This document shows, in pieces, positions 14,182-38,654 of a stretch of 64,000 nucleotides of DNA. The stretch lies in the NCBI RefSeq assembly GCF_964204645.1, contig NC_134025.1, forward strand, positions 31,216,001 through 31,280,000, written 5' to 3'. The translations under genes and the position numbers were made by a program. The notes below the pieces were generated by a model. It was not told the origin of the DNA and did no database searches. It saw nothing but the letters and a program-made list of their open reading frames with translations. The DNA is from Tubulanus polymorphus. Taxonomy: Eukaryota > Nemertea > Palaeonemertea > Tubulaniformes > Tubulanidae. Each line of letters opens with the position of its first letter. Within the stretch, counting starts at the first letter, position 1.

Positions 14182-15768
14182 GGCATTTAGATACTGATTA
14201 CAAGAACAATTCAATTTATCAGAGTGTACAACCGCACTGCACTGACTTGAGAGTGATATCTGAGTTGGCTGATACAGTAGACCCCGTTCAAGTCGGATCT
14301 TTTGACTTGAGAGTGATATCTGAGTTGGATGGTACAGTAGACTCCGCTCAAGTCGGATCTTTTGACTTGAGAGTGATATCTGAGTTGGATGGTACAGTAG
14401 ACTCCGCTCAAGTCGGATCTTTTGACTTGAGAGTGATATCTGAGTTGGATGATACAGCAGACTCCACTCAAGTCTGATCTTTTGACTTGAGAGTGATATC
14501 TGAGTTGGATGGTACAGTAGACTCCGCTCAAGTCTGATCTTTTGACTTGAGAGTGATATCTGAGTTGGATGGTACAGTAGACTCCGCTCAAGTCAGATCT
14601 CTTTTGACTTGAGAGTGATATCTGAGTTGGATGATACAGTAGACTCCGCTCAAGTCGGATCTTTTGACTTGAGAGTGATATCTGAGTTGGATGATACAGT
14701 AGACTCCGCTCAAGTCGGATCTTTTGACTTGAGAGTGATATCTGAGTTGGATGATACAGTAGACTCCGCTCAAGTCAGATCTTTTGACTTGAGAGTGATA
14801 TCTGAGTTGGATGGTACAGTAGACTCCGCTCAAGTCGGATCTTTTGACTTGAGAGTGATATCTGAGTTGGATGATACAGCAGACTCCACTCAAGTCGGAT
14901 CTTTTGACTTGAGAGTGATATCTGAGTTGGATGGTACAGTAGACTCCGCTCAAGTCGGATCTTTTGACTTGAGAGTGATATCTGAGTTGGATGATACAGT
15001 AGACTCCGCTCAAGTCAGATCTTTTGACTTGAGAGTGATATCTGAGTTGGATGGTACAGTAGACTCCGCTCAAGTCGGATCTTTTGACTTGAGAGTGATA
15101 TCTGAGTTCGATGATACAGCAGACTCCACTCAAGTCTGATCTTTTGACTTGAGAGTGATATCTGAGTTGGATGGTACAGTAGACTCCGCTCAAGTCTGAT
15201 CTTTTGACCTGAGAGTGATATCCGAGTTGGATGGTACAGTAGACTCCGCTCAAGTCTGATCTTTTGACCTGAGAGTGATATCCGAGTTGGATGATACAGT
15301 AGACTCCGCTCAAGTCGGATCTTTTGACTTGAGAGTGATATCTGAGTTGGATGATACAGTAGACTCCGCTCAAGTCGGATCTTTTGACTTGAGAGTGATA
15401 TCTGAGTTGGATGATACAGTAGACTCAGCTCAAGTCGGATGGTTTTATCAAACCCTAGTTTTGCTCAATATCTATTAAGAGTAAAAGTCAGAATTTATCC
15501 TTACCTCATTACGATGTCCTCGTAAGTTAAAGTTTGTTCTAAGTGGCATTTCGAAACTCGTTTTACAATGACACGTCGTGAACGTGGCGCTCACTATTCC
15601 CTTTATATTCCCAGCCGCTAACCAACCTTCCTGGTAATAATGTTGACGATTTAGTTTCCAACCATCCTGCTCGGGGGCGCCACCGTCAGGAACTTTACCC
15701 ATCCACGACAGTGTCTGTATGGTACAGTCACTACGTGTTGGGGTCAGTTGTTCCAGATGTATATGCAT
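306..15768 (-). CDS. TULP4: TULP4 (tubby-like protein 4), N-terminal WD40 part, 5' end of gene; continues beyond left edge
   Basis: Seven exons can be joined on the minus strand: 15768-15505, 11360-11232, 8233-8069, 6994-6829, 6479-6372, 5996-5854 and 533-306. All have GT-AG borders and matching phases, giving 401 codons without a stop. The protein aligns from memory along the N-terminus of vertebrate TULP4: residues 89-131 carry the WNEPYQKLATCDANG segment and residues 132-186 carry VTDFAWSHDGRMALICYQDG, both hallmarks of its WD40 repeats. Later exons give SYDDVCPRIID and LTWGHNDKRLFIATG in the same order as the vertebrate protein, so no exon is missing. TULP4 is a tubby-superfamily protein with WD40 repeats, a SOCS box and a C-terminal tubby domain, proposed to act as a substrate adaptor for a ubiquitin ligase. 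The SOCS and tubby parts lie outside the window. The ATG at 15768 follows a 3' splice site at 15790, so at least one upstream non-coding exon exists. Confidence 0.93.
1075..1080 (-). terminator. Candidate polyadenylation signal of the minus-strand homeobox gene
   Basis: The plus strand reads TTTATT, so AATAAA on the minus strand, about 355 bases after the stop codon. This would place the two non-coding copies of the 81-bp repeat inside the 3' UTR. Confidence 0.35.
1268..1510 (-). repeat. 81-bp direct repeat x3 copied from the 3' coding end of the adjacent homeobox gene
   Basis: Units start at 1268, 1349 and 1430. The third unit encodes the last residues and TAG stop of the minus-strand homeobox gene; the two others lie just after the stop. 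Because 81 is 27 codons, each copy stays in the gene's frame and ends with its own TAG. Every unit starts with CCACTAG(G/A)(T/C)GGCGCTG, a CTCF-like motif, and a related site (CCACCAGGTGGCGGTAG) precedes them at 1244. Confidence 0.9.
1433..2284 (-). CDS. Divergent TALE-class homeobox protein, SPILE-like, intronless
   Basis: Single-exon frame of 283 residues. Residues 1-150 are Pro/Ser/Thr-rich with a W-S-T-P repeat at 51-74. The homeodomain is at about 172-234: helix 1 LDWFESHRE, the TALE three-residue extension NPYP at 196-199, then recognition helix WFANKRNRS at 221-229 with the invariant W, F and N. A basic helix (EKRKLEEHL) and a C-terminal tail follow. The NPYPT and WFAN pieces resemble IRX/MKX, but the rest is highly divergent, as in the spiralian-specific SPILE TALE genes, whose known role is specifying early embryonic quartets. 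It would act as a nuclear DNA-binding regulator. It sits in an intron of TULP4, same strand, head-to-head with a second such gene at 4137. Start could be M1 or M8 (2263). SPILE membership is inferred, not tested. Confidence 0.85.
   Translation of the reverse strand: MTPDRTNMSTTTTTAARGQGHPAVCPAARYSPVMPPSYQPVPYMIPAPAAWSMPPTAWSTPPRHWSTPLNWSTPISYHHLPQMAPRVLPMSPFMFSPLIPARSPATPPVKPNTTPSTVNSANSSGYSTMNETPPETSDVTMATTTPKVKAKKPMTTRRIVRCRRVYQNNEVKPRNAGLPQKAVTTMLDWFESHRENPYPTTEQLQQISVDCEITVAQVKSWFANKRNRSFTTRAKTEKRKLEEHLLTLCEELMQPNKRLNLTAPYVVSRIVKLIKHSNKNSAI
2321..2328 (-). promoter_or_regulatory. TATA-like box of the minus-strand homeobox gene
   Basis: The minus strand reads TATTTAAA here, about 37 bases upstream of the first ATG (2284) and 58 upstream of the second (2263). 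That suits a very short 5' UTR in an intronless gene and slightly favours the second ATG. Confidence 0.45.
3467..3540. repeat. Imperfect GCA/CAG triplet tract
   Basis: About 70 bases of GCA/GCC-type triplets with CCA interruptions. On the minus strand an acceptor-like TTGTTACAG lies just before it, and an Ala/Gly-rich frame of about 30 codons follows to a TGA. I do not call an exon because no TULP4 homology is visible. Confidence 0.5.
3785..3965. promoter_or_regulatory. Cluster of TAAT/ATTA homeodomain core sites upstream of the plus-strand homeobox gene
   Basis: In about 180 bases the core TAATTAG occurs four times (near 3791, 3829, 3886, 3954), with further TAATTA and TTGATTAA cores. The cluster ends about 100 bases before the TATA box at 4066. 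The function is inferred from motif density only. Confidence 0.35.
4066..4074 (+). promoter_or_regulatory. TATA box of the plus-strand homeobox gene
   Basis: AATATAAAT, 63 bases before the ATG at 4137. An initiation site about 30 bases downstream would leave a 5' UTR of about 40 bases. Confidence 0.5.
4137..4958 (+). CDS. Divergent TALE-class homeobox protein, SPILE-like, intronless (second copy)
   Basis: Single-exon frame of 273 residues. The N-terminal 130 residues are acidic (runs such as DDLPKLDLDDL). A DNP(T/S) repeat occupies 134-152, then a basic stretch KTHRKKRSS. The homeodomain is at about 164-227: MTAWYNEHIDNPYPTETEK with the TALE extension at 191-194, and recognition helix WFSNKRCRSNNT at 216-227. 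A basic helix RKRKLEDRLVKLCQEF follows, and the tail EYVANKIKNIL matches the repeated tail of its neighbour (PYVVSRIVKLI). The two genes are therefore anciently duplicated paralogues, arranged head-to-head 1.85 kb apart inside the TULP4 intron. The acidic N-terminus suggests activation, unlike the Pro-rich neighbour; this is inference. Confidence 0.88.
   Translation: MNFEENFYFNIPSPDVQYFTGETSFQSPTIDGVQHQILYDSGFYNLDESSESSENHQQTSEISVLDHHSTSTRLGALCDDLPKLDLDDLMVNDEIEKCVDLRNVDLRELSRLDQEILFVENENTDFSALLDCVDNPTEDNPTRDNPSSDNPSVILRKLKKPSKTHRKKRSSPLSEEAIELMTAWYNEHIDNPYPTETEKQSLAASASITVHQVKVWFSNKRCRSNNTNAFTRKRKLEDRLVKLCQEFIRDGKHRKLDNEYVANKIKNILQRET
5029..5034 (+). terminator. Polyadenylation signal of the plus-strand homeobox gene
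   Basis: AATAAA, 70 bases after the TAG stop at 4956-4958, the expected place for an intronless gene. Confidence 0.7.
5094..5477. repeat. 21/24-bp minisatellite (core GAGGTCAGAGGAGAYAGTG)
   Basis: About 17 units of two length classes, 21 and 24 bases, both multiples of three, so a 122-codon frame stays open by chance. It lies 60 bases past the homeobox polyadenylation signal, in the TULP4 intron. Confidence 0.9.
7030..7215. repeat. G-rich minisatellite in TULP4 intron
   Basis: Repeats of GTGGCTGAGAGACAGGGGGA with variable GAGAGGGGA spacers. Open frames on the minus strand are Pro/Ser low-complexity artefacts. Confidence 0.85.
7440..7660. repeat. Purine-rich (GA/GGAGA) tract in TULP4 intron
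   Basis: Almost all A and G on the plus strand, built of GAGAGGAGA and GGAAAGA variants. Three minus-strand frames stay open only because of composition. Confidence 0.85.
7856..8060. repeat. 31-bp minisatellite abutting a TULP4 5' splice site
   Basis: About 6.5 units of AGCTGATCAGTACCTGCCTA plus ACCAGCCCRYG. The last unit ends 8 bases from the TULP4 donor (GT at 8068-8067 on the minus strand). Confidence 0.92.
8240..8500. repeat. 15-17-bp repeat, core ACAATCAGGGG
   Basis: About 16 degenerate copies of (C)ACAATCAGGGGRA(C/T)AAT. It starts just upstream of TULP4 exon 3 (acceptor at 8234), so it is one of the few repeats next to a 3' splice site. Confidence 0.8.
8976..9108. mobile_element. MITE-like inverted-repeat element, copy A
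   Basis: The ends are inverted copies: GGGGTCACAGTTGCTTAAAC at the left and the complement of GGGGCTGCAGTTGCTCAAAA at the right. The inner parts also pair (AACCAGTGGATA with TATCCACTGGTT). No coding capacity. A second copy lies at 18701-18827. Confidence 0.6.
9200..9345. repeat. Short tandem repeat with CCCTAACCCTAGGG blocks
   Basis: About 2.5 units of 57 bases, each with TAACCCTAACCCTAGGG, GCCAGAAGTGA and CAGCTAGGGT. The CCCTAA motif occurs only twice per unit. Confidence 0.7.
9640..9990. repeat. Pyrimidine-rich (CT) tract in TULP4 intron
   Basis: About 350 bases of CTCTCCTCT variants ending in a pure (CT)n run near 9950-9970. A 127-codon Leu/Ser frame here is an artefact. Confidence 0.85.
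10098..10143. repeat. (CAG/TAG)n microsatellite
   Basis: About 15 triplets of CAG with TAG interruptions, in a TULP4 intron. Confidence 0.85.
11500..11750. repeat. 47-bp minisatellite, core GTTGTTAGATTGGTTATAGA
   Basis: About five units with AACTAAGATGAGCTTAGACT between cores. A diverged single copy is in an INO80 intron at about 23165-23225, and inverted relics lie at 11825-11890 and 12120-12150. The unit therefore derives from a dispersed element. Confidence 0.8.
12781..14030. repeat. 61-bp to 53-bp satellite-like array
   Basis: About seven 61-base units followed from near 13210 by about fifteen 53-base units that lack eight bases around AATGATAGATGAGG. All share CACTCACGAGGG(G/T)ATCCAGC and TACAGCTCAGTGAGGTTAG. 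The GGGGATCC (BamHI) and GGGTATCC variants alternate non-randomly in the 53-base block. Confidence 0.93.
14144..14180. repeat. (CTG)n microsatellite
   Basis: About 11 uninterrupted CTG triplets between the two large arrays of TULP4 intron 1. Confidence 0.9.
14239..15440. repeat. 60-bp minisatellite (about 20 units) in TULP4 intron 1
   Basis: Units of 60 bases with GAGAGTGATATCTGAGTTGG and TACAGTAGACTCCGCTC. One unit near 14600 is two bases longer and shifts the frame. Because 60 is a multiple of three, both strands show long open frames made of 20-residue repeats; these are not genes. Each unit boundary carries CTCAAGTC, nine bases, GACTTGAG, a perfect 8-bp inverted repeat. Confidence 0.95.
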
Positions 15769-15835
15769 TCTCGGCTCCTATCAAAACACCTGCAAATTTA
15801 AAATATAATAAATTTAGGCTGAATAATGAATATGT

Positions 15836-16216
15836 CCACTAGGGGGCACTAAAATAATGAGATCTACTAGGGGCACTGTAGCTGATTTACGTCCACTAGG
15901 GGGAGGTGTGAAATAAACATTGTAGGCCTAGTTGATTATTTGTCCAGGAACCCTACTATCATGTAGTAAATGTCCACTAGGGGGCACTGGTGTATGATGG
16001 AGTAATAAGGCTAAGGGCACTCTAGGGGCTATATTATGTCCACTAGGGGGCACTGTAAGGGGTAGGCCTAATCAGTAATCTGTCTGTCTGTCTGTCTGTG
16101 GTTTAGTTATTGGATATTTTCCATTCGATTATAGGCTAAACGCCACCACCAACGATTAGGTAGGCCCTAACTAACTACGTAAGGGGAGGTGGAATTATGT
16201 CCACTAGGGGGCGCTG
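15836..16216 (+). promoter_or_regulatory. Cluster of six CTCF-like motifs in the TULP4-INO80 divergent region
   Basis: Plus-strand matches to CCACTAGGGGGCGCTG: 15836 (GGCACT), 15864 (one base shorter), 15893 (GGAGGTG), 15974, 16040 and 16201 (exact). All have the same orientation. The sequence equals the well-known animal CTCF core CCASYAGRKGGCRS. The cluster lies just upstream of the TULP4 coding start and about 1.3 kb from the INO80 start. Confidence 0.6.
16077..16098. repeat. (CTGT)n microsatellite
   Basis: Five tandem CTGT units between the CTCF-like sites. Confidence 0.8.
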
Positions 16217-16382
16217 CATTTCAAAAAATTAAAATTTTTTCAGAAATAAAATTGAGAGCTGAAAGTGAAAAAATCAATAGGGATTCCGACTAAAAGCATT
16301 AAAAACCCAGCAGCAGCAGCAGCTGCAGCCAGCCTCCGAGCTACCCTTCTTAAAACATCAAACAACACAAATAAATACTTAC

Positions 16383-16547
16383 TACCGCAGATGCATATTG
16401 AAAGCAATTCACCATCACAAGAAAATGATGAAAGATAAGCAGGAGCAACTGATGCTGAATGATGCGGATGGATTGGGGATGCGGACAGAGATGCGGACTG
16501 TGTACCAACACTTTTATTATTTCACAAAAATCATAACTAAATTTCAA
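16383..16547 (-). other. Candidate non-coding first exon of TULP4
   Basis: Translation of TULP4 starts 21 bases inside an exon whose acceptor is at 15790, so an untranslated exon must lie upstream. On the minus strand a good 5' splice site (GTAAGT) begins at 16382, which would end such an exon at 16383. The upstream limit shown is arbitrary; no TATA box is evident. The intervening intron would hold the CTCF-like motif cluster. This is inference only. Confidence 0.3.
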
Positions 16548-16672
16548 ATGATGAAATCGTCAATTATTTATCTAATTTTTCTACGGATGGAAAATTGAAA
16601 GTTTAATGGGATTCATGTGATGATTTTGTAGTTTTTAAGGGATGCGATACGCGATGTTACATATACATGGAA

Positions 16673-16680
16673 TGACGTCA
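16673..16680. promoter_or_regulatory. CRE palindrome between TULP4 and INO80
   Basis: TGACGTCA, the full CREB/ATF palindrome, about 290 bases upstream of the proposed TULP4 first-exon end and 816 bases before the INO80 ATG. Position fits a divergent promoter; no TATA box is evident nearby. Confidence 0.4.
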
Positions 16681-16699
16681 TCGATTGAACTTTAACCTC

Positions 16700-17495
16700 T
16701 CATCAATATTAATCTTTATCTTTAAAATATCGAATAAAAGTATTAGAAATGAATTTTAAACACTGAATTCACTTTTCTACACTCAAACCAATGAACTTTG
16801 TTGATTGCATGATAATTAAAGCCTATTTTGATGAAATCAGGAAAAAATTTCATCGGAGATTATTGAAATTTCAATGGCGTCCGACCCCCCACGAAGGAAG
16901 AGGATAGTCATGAACGTGTGTGTGTTTGGCGCTGCCTACCACAGTAGAACACAGCTCGATACTCGCCATGTTGATTGTATTTCAACGTACACTCATACTG
17001 TAGCCATATACAGCACACAATCCACCAACAGTCGCGTAAACGTAAATATTTCATCGTTTATTCCAATCGATGTCGATATTTTTCGGTTTCGTCGAATCGA
17101 GCAAATTTACTTTATTTTAACGAACTCGGTTAATTCGCCTGAGGAAGGTGGGCGAATTTCGCCAGCGCATAAACACGTAATTTACTAAAATAAATCGAAA
17201 CAAAGTGATTCAAGTCTTAGATGCGCTCCTCAATAAAAAGATAGATACTGATTTGAGAAAGGATCTTTTTCAATTAGGGGGCCTCTAATCACTAAAAATA
17301 ATCATTCATAATCCTAAGACATCCTCTAAATTAGGGCCAGAATTCAAATACTGAAGATTCCTTCAGCTTGAATATCTTCTAGTCAAAGAAAATGGATTTC
17401 AGTAAACCCTGAATTCTGCTGTTATAGTGGAATTAGCTATTACCTCTGCTGGGGTTGATTAACGCCCATTGTTATAACGTTAAGGTCACGCAGCG
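16700..17495 (+). other. INO80 upstream region and probable 5' UTR
   Basis: No recognisable gene. A 104-codon frame at 16874-17188 begins with a fair context (TCAATGGCG) but its product matches nothing I know and is not low-complexity. It could be an upstream frame if INO80 transcription starts before it. Confidence 0.3.
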
Positions 17496-35676
<18,181 letters not shown>

Positions 35677-36152
35677 GAGATTGTCAGCCAATCAGAAATG
35701 AGTACCGTTATCTACTGATAAATCGTATATATCAACTACAATATCTGCAATTTCACCGTGAGATATCTGATATATCTACTGTTAAATATGACTACTGATA
35801 TATCTATTGAGATTGTCAAGTTTCATAATAAATTGTAATCGATATAATTAATCATTAGAGGCAGGCGTTGTGTGAACTATTTGTCTCTGAGTATGGTTGG
35901 TGCTATTTAGTATGTTCTGTTTCAATTGATTTATCATGAAAGAATATTAGATATCATTCTGTATTTATAAACATTTATCAAGATGATTTGATATCGAAAA
36001 TACCGATAATTAGCATTTAATTTTTTTAGTAAGTCCTACAATTGTCTATTGTATAAAGTAGCGTGTCTAATGTATAAAGTCGTATGTCTAATGTATATAA
36101 AGTTGTGTATATTGTTTATTTTGTAAAGTTGATTAACCAGGAATGTGTGATG

Positions 36153-36158
36153 AATAAA
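36153..36158 (+). terminator. INO80 polyadenylation signal
   Basis: AATAAA, about 480 bases after the TGA stop at 35674-35676. An alternative AATAAA lies at 35827-35832, which would give a 3' UTR of about 150 bases. Confidence 0.6.
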
Positions 36159-36179
36159 TAAGATTAAATCTTCCTCCAC

Positions 36180-37290
36180 TCAGTTCAACTCATTTTCTTG
36201 TTGTCTTCTTGAATTCTTTTTTCGGTCGATCGAAGTGTTTTCTAGTCAGAGATTCACAGATTCAGTAGATACAGAAACAGACAAACAGTTCTAGGCAGAA
36301 CTTTCTGGTTCTTTTCAAAACCGATCTCACAAATGGAACAAGACCCCAATTAACAGCCAGTGATCTTTGTGTTCTTACCAGGATCTCCCAAAAAATCCTT
36401 AGATTTGAATTGTAAATGGAAAATGAAATTGCCAATGTTTTTGAAATGATGTATTGATTTTTTTAATACTGCTTTTCACTTGCCCACAATGAATTCTTTT
36501 TTAGAGCGAAGAAACTAGAAATCCCGATACACGTACGTCTACACAGTACTCGACCTAGTCCCACTGTCCCAGACTCCACTTCCACAGATGTGCACCCCCA
36601 CAGTGCAAACTTTTAGCCTTATATCATTTTGCTCGCCGTCTGGGAGTCAACTAAACATAAAAGAGGAAACTTAAAAGGCGGTTTGTAAACGGCTCCCCGT
36701 CACACCGACCAAATTCTAGGGATTTTGGATCTAGACAGAGACAGTAAACAAGACTTGTCCTACGAACATCATCTTGCAATGCATGAAAAGGAATTTATGG
36801 CTTAATAATAACCGCAGATGTCAATTTCTGCAGCAACCTAACCCGGCCGGCCGCGTGGTAGATGGACGTTTTCAGTTTTGGCCTGACGCTCATAGACAGC
36901 ACTGCCTAAGTTAAGACTCACTCTGCCGGATCCAGAGCGCCGACCATCAGTTCAAATTGCAGCTTTGTTCTTAGCCTAAGTAATTTTTTGAAATCTTTCA
37001 CTAATTGATACTGTAAACTGGGCGTGAAAGCAATGAAAACGCAACTGAGACTAATTTTTGTTTTTAATAACAGAATTAATGCTATGACTGAATTCCTCAG
37101 TCAATTTCGGCGCCGGTATCGGAGTCTCTGTTGGCGGCGTCCGGAGTCTAAGTCACTGCTCTGTTTAAAAGGTTTATTTAATTCCTGTGTTTTTTATTTG
37201 ACAACCCATTTAAATCGAACTCGGTTTCATGTTTTTGTCATTTCAGCAGGCTAATTAGGACCAGACGAACGATCGACTAACGCCCGAAGA
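36180..37290. other. Intergenic, no gene recognised
   Basis: Mixed sequence without a convincing frame or repeat. A short plus-strand frame at 37024-37254 has no recognisable product. Confidence 0.4.
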
Positions 37291-37298
37291 GTGTAGCA

Positions 37299-37830
37299 GT
37301 ATAAAAACCGACCGGAGCAGACCGGACAGACTGAAAAAACCAGGCGGCGCTAAATTCGAGAGACGAGCTGTTGAGAATCAAGTAATTTATTTTATATGGC
37401 CTTAAAGTTCGACGATATTGTTCAGCTGGCTACCGGCGTGTATTCAACCGGGCAGTAGAACCTTCTATAAGCTTTCAATTGAAATTCAATTCAACAATAG
37501 AGACACAATGGCGGTTTTTCAGTGTTGTTGATATTATTCTGACACGCGTCATTGAATACGTCACCGGCTGACTACGGTGTACACAAGCATAGGCATTCAC
37601 CTCTGCACACTCACACTGTGAACATGCTACCGTGGATTCTCCTCCTGGCGATCTTCGCTGCGCTCCCGCTCCTGCTCCTGTTCCTGCTTCCTGAGGAACG
37701 ACGTCTTTATGTTTTATGTGTTACTGTTCGTCTCTGTGCTGTCCTGTACTGTTCCGTGTTCATTAATCCGTTCTATTTTTCAGCAATTAACCCGTTTTAT
37801 TTTTCAGGGCCGATTTCTCTGTCGAATTTC
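37299..37830 (+). other. Possible transcription start with small hydrophobic frame
   Basis: A TATA box (AGTATAAAAACC near 37299-37310) is followed by a 20-codon frame at 37396. At 37624 a frame opens with a strongly hydrophobic start (LPWILLLAIFAALPLLLLF) followed by EERR, like a signal-anchor exon. No good 5' splice site follows, and the frame runs into a reverse-transcriptase relic. I cannot tell a real first exon from chance. Confidence 0.2.
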
Positions 37831-37839
37831 AACGTTTGC

Positions 37840-38010
37840 TGGAACAAAACTAATGTCCGAAAGCGTCAGCTCTCCTTCGCCGGTCACGTGTTGAGGATGT
37901 CAGACAAAGAGTCGGTCAGGAAATTCTGCCCTCTACACGCCCTCATACGGAACACGAAAACCAGGATGACGAGGCCTCACTTCCCCCACCTATCTACAAA
38001 GTGTGCTGAG
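37840..38010 (+). pseudogene. Reverse-transcriptase C-terminal relic (LINE-like), plus copy
   Basis: The frame reads RKRQLSFAGHVLRMSDKES, the R-x-L-x-F-x-GHxLRM signature found after the thumb of many non-LTR reverse transcriptases. The rest of the element is absent. A copy about 75% identical lies inverted at 38450-38616. Confidence 0.55.
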
Positions 38011-38099
38011 TGATGTCAATGACAGGCATATCTGCGGGATTGCGCGGGATACAAATGGAGCGGTTATACTGGATTGTCACGCTACTAGCATCCATTGTG

Positions 38100-38345
38100 T
38101 CCTTGTGACCGCCCGGATGAGGGATGATTCTACTGTCACGCTCTTTGTTTCTGGTATTCTGAGTCGGCTGAGGGATGATTCTACTGTCACGCTCTTTGAT
38201 TTCTAGTTTGAGTGCTAGTTTTCATTGTGTCCTTGTGACAACCTCGGTCAGTGGATGAAGTCTCTCGTCGGCTTGTGAGTGCTAGTTTCATTGTGTCCTT
38301 GTGACAACCTCGGTCAGTGGATGAAGTCTCTTGTCACGCTTTTGG
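38100..38345. repeat. Short tandem repeats between the inverted relics
   Basis: Two units with GAGGGATGATTCTACTGTCA and about three with CATTGTGTCCTTGTGACAAC plus CTCGGTCAGTGGATGAAGTC. Confidence 0.75.
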
Positions 38346-38449
38346 GTGCTAGTTGAGATCCTGAATCTCAACCCGGTCAAGCTGGTTGTACTGCGCTATT
38401 TGTGTTTCGTGCAATTTTACAGGTGTGTCAGTTACTGACGTCGCCCAGT

Positions 38450-38616
38450 ACACCCTGTGGTTAGATGGGGAATGTGAGGAGTTGACATTCTGGTTTTCGC
38501 GTTCTGTGTGAGGGCGTGTAGAGGGCAGTATATTCCTGGCTGGCTCATTGTCTGGTGTTCTCGGCATGTAACCGGCGATGGAGAGCTGTAAAGCTTTCGA
38601 ACATTAGTTTTGTTCC
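38450..38616 (-). pseudogene. Reverse-transcriptase C-terminal relic, inverted minus copy
   Basis: The minus strand repeats the plus copy from GGAACAAAACTAATGTTCG through CAGCTCTCCATCGCCGGTTA to ACTGCCCTCTACACGCCCTC. The frame is shifted relative to the plus copy and broken. Together with 37840-38010 it forms an inverted repeat with a spacer of about 440 bases. Confidence 0.5.
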
Positions 38617-38654
38617 GTACCAGGTTTTCATCGCTCTTCTCTTTTTTTTCATTT

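Noticed and set aside
14588-15373. Long open frame (261 codons) with 20-residue repeats, and its plus-strand counterparts
   Set aside because: The frame exists on both strands because the DNA repeats every 60 bases without stops. It lies inside TULP4 intron 1 and lacks splice or start support.
16874-17188. 104-codon frame upstream of INO80 as a separate gene
   Set aside because: No homology, no polyadenylation signal before INO80, and it lies where the INO80 leader is expected.
37552-38013. 153-codon frame as a membrane protein gene
   Set aside because: Its second half is a reverse-transcriptase relic, so the frame is a composite; only the hydrophobic start is kept as a weak candidate.
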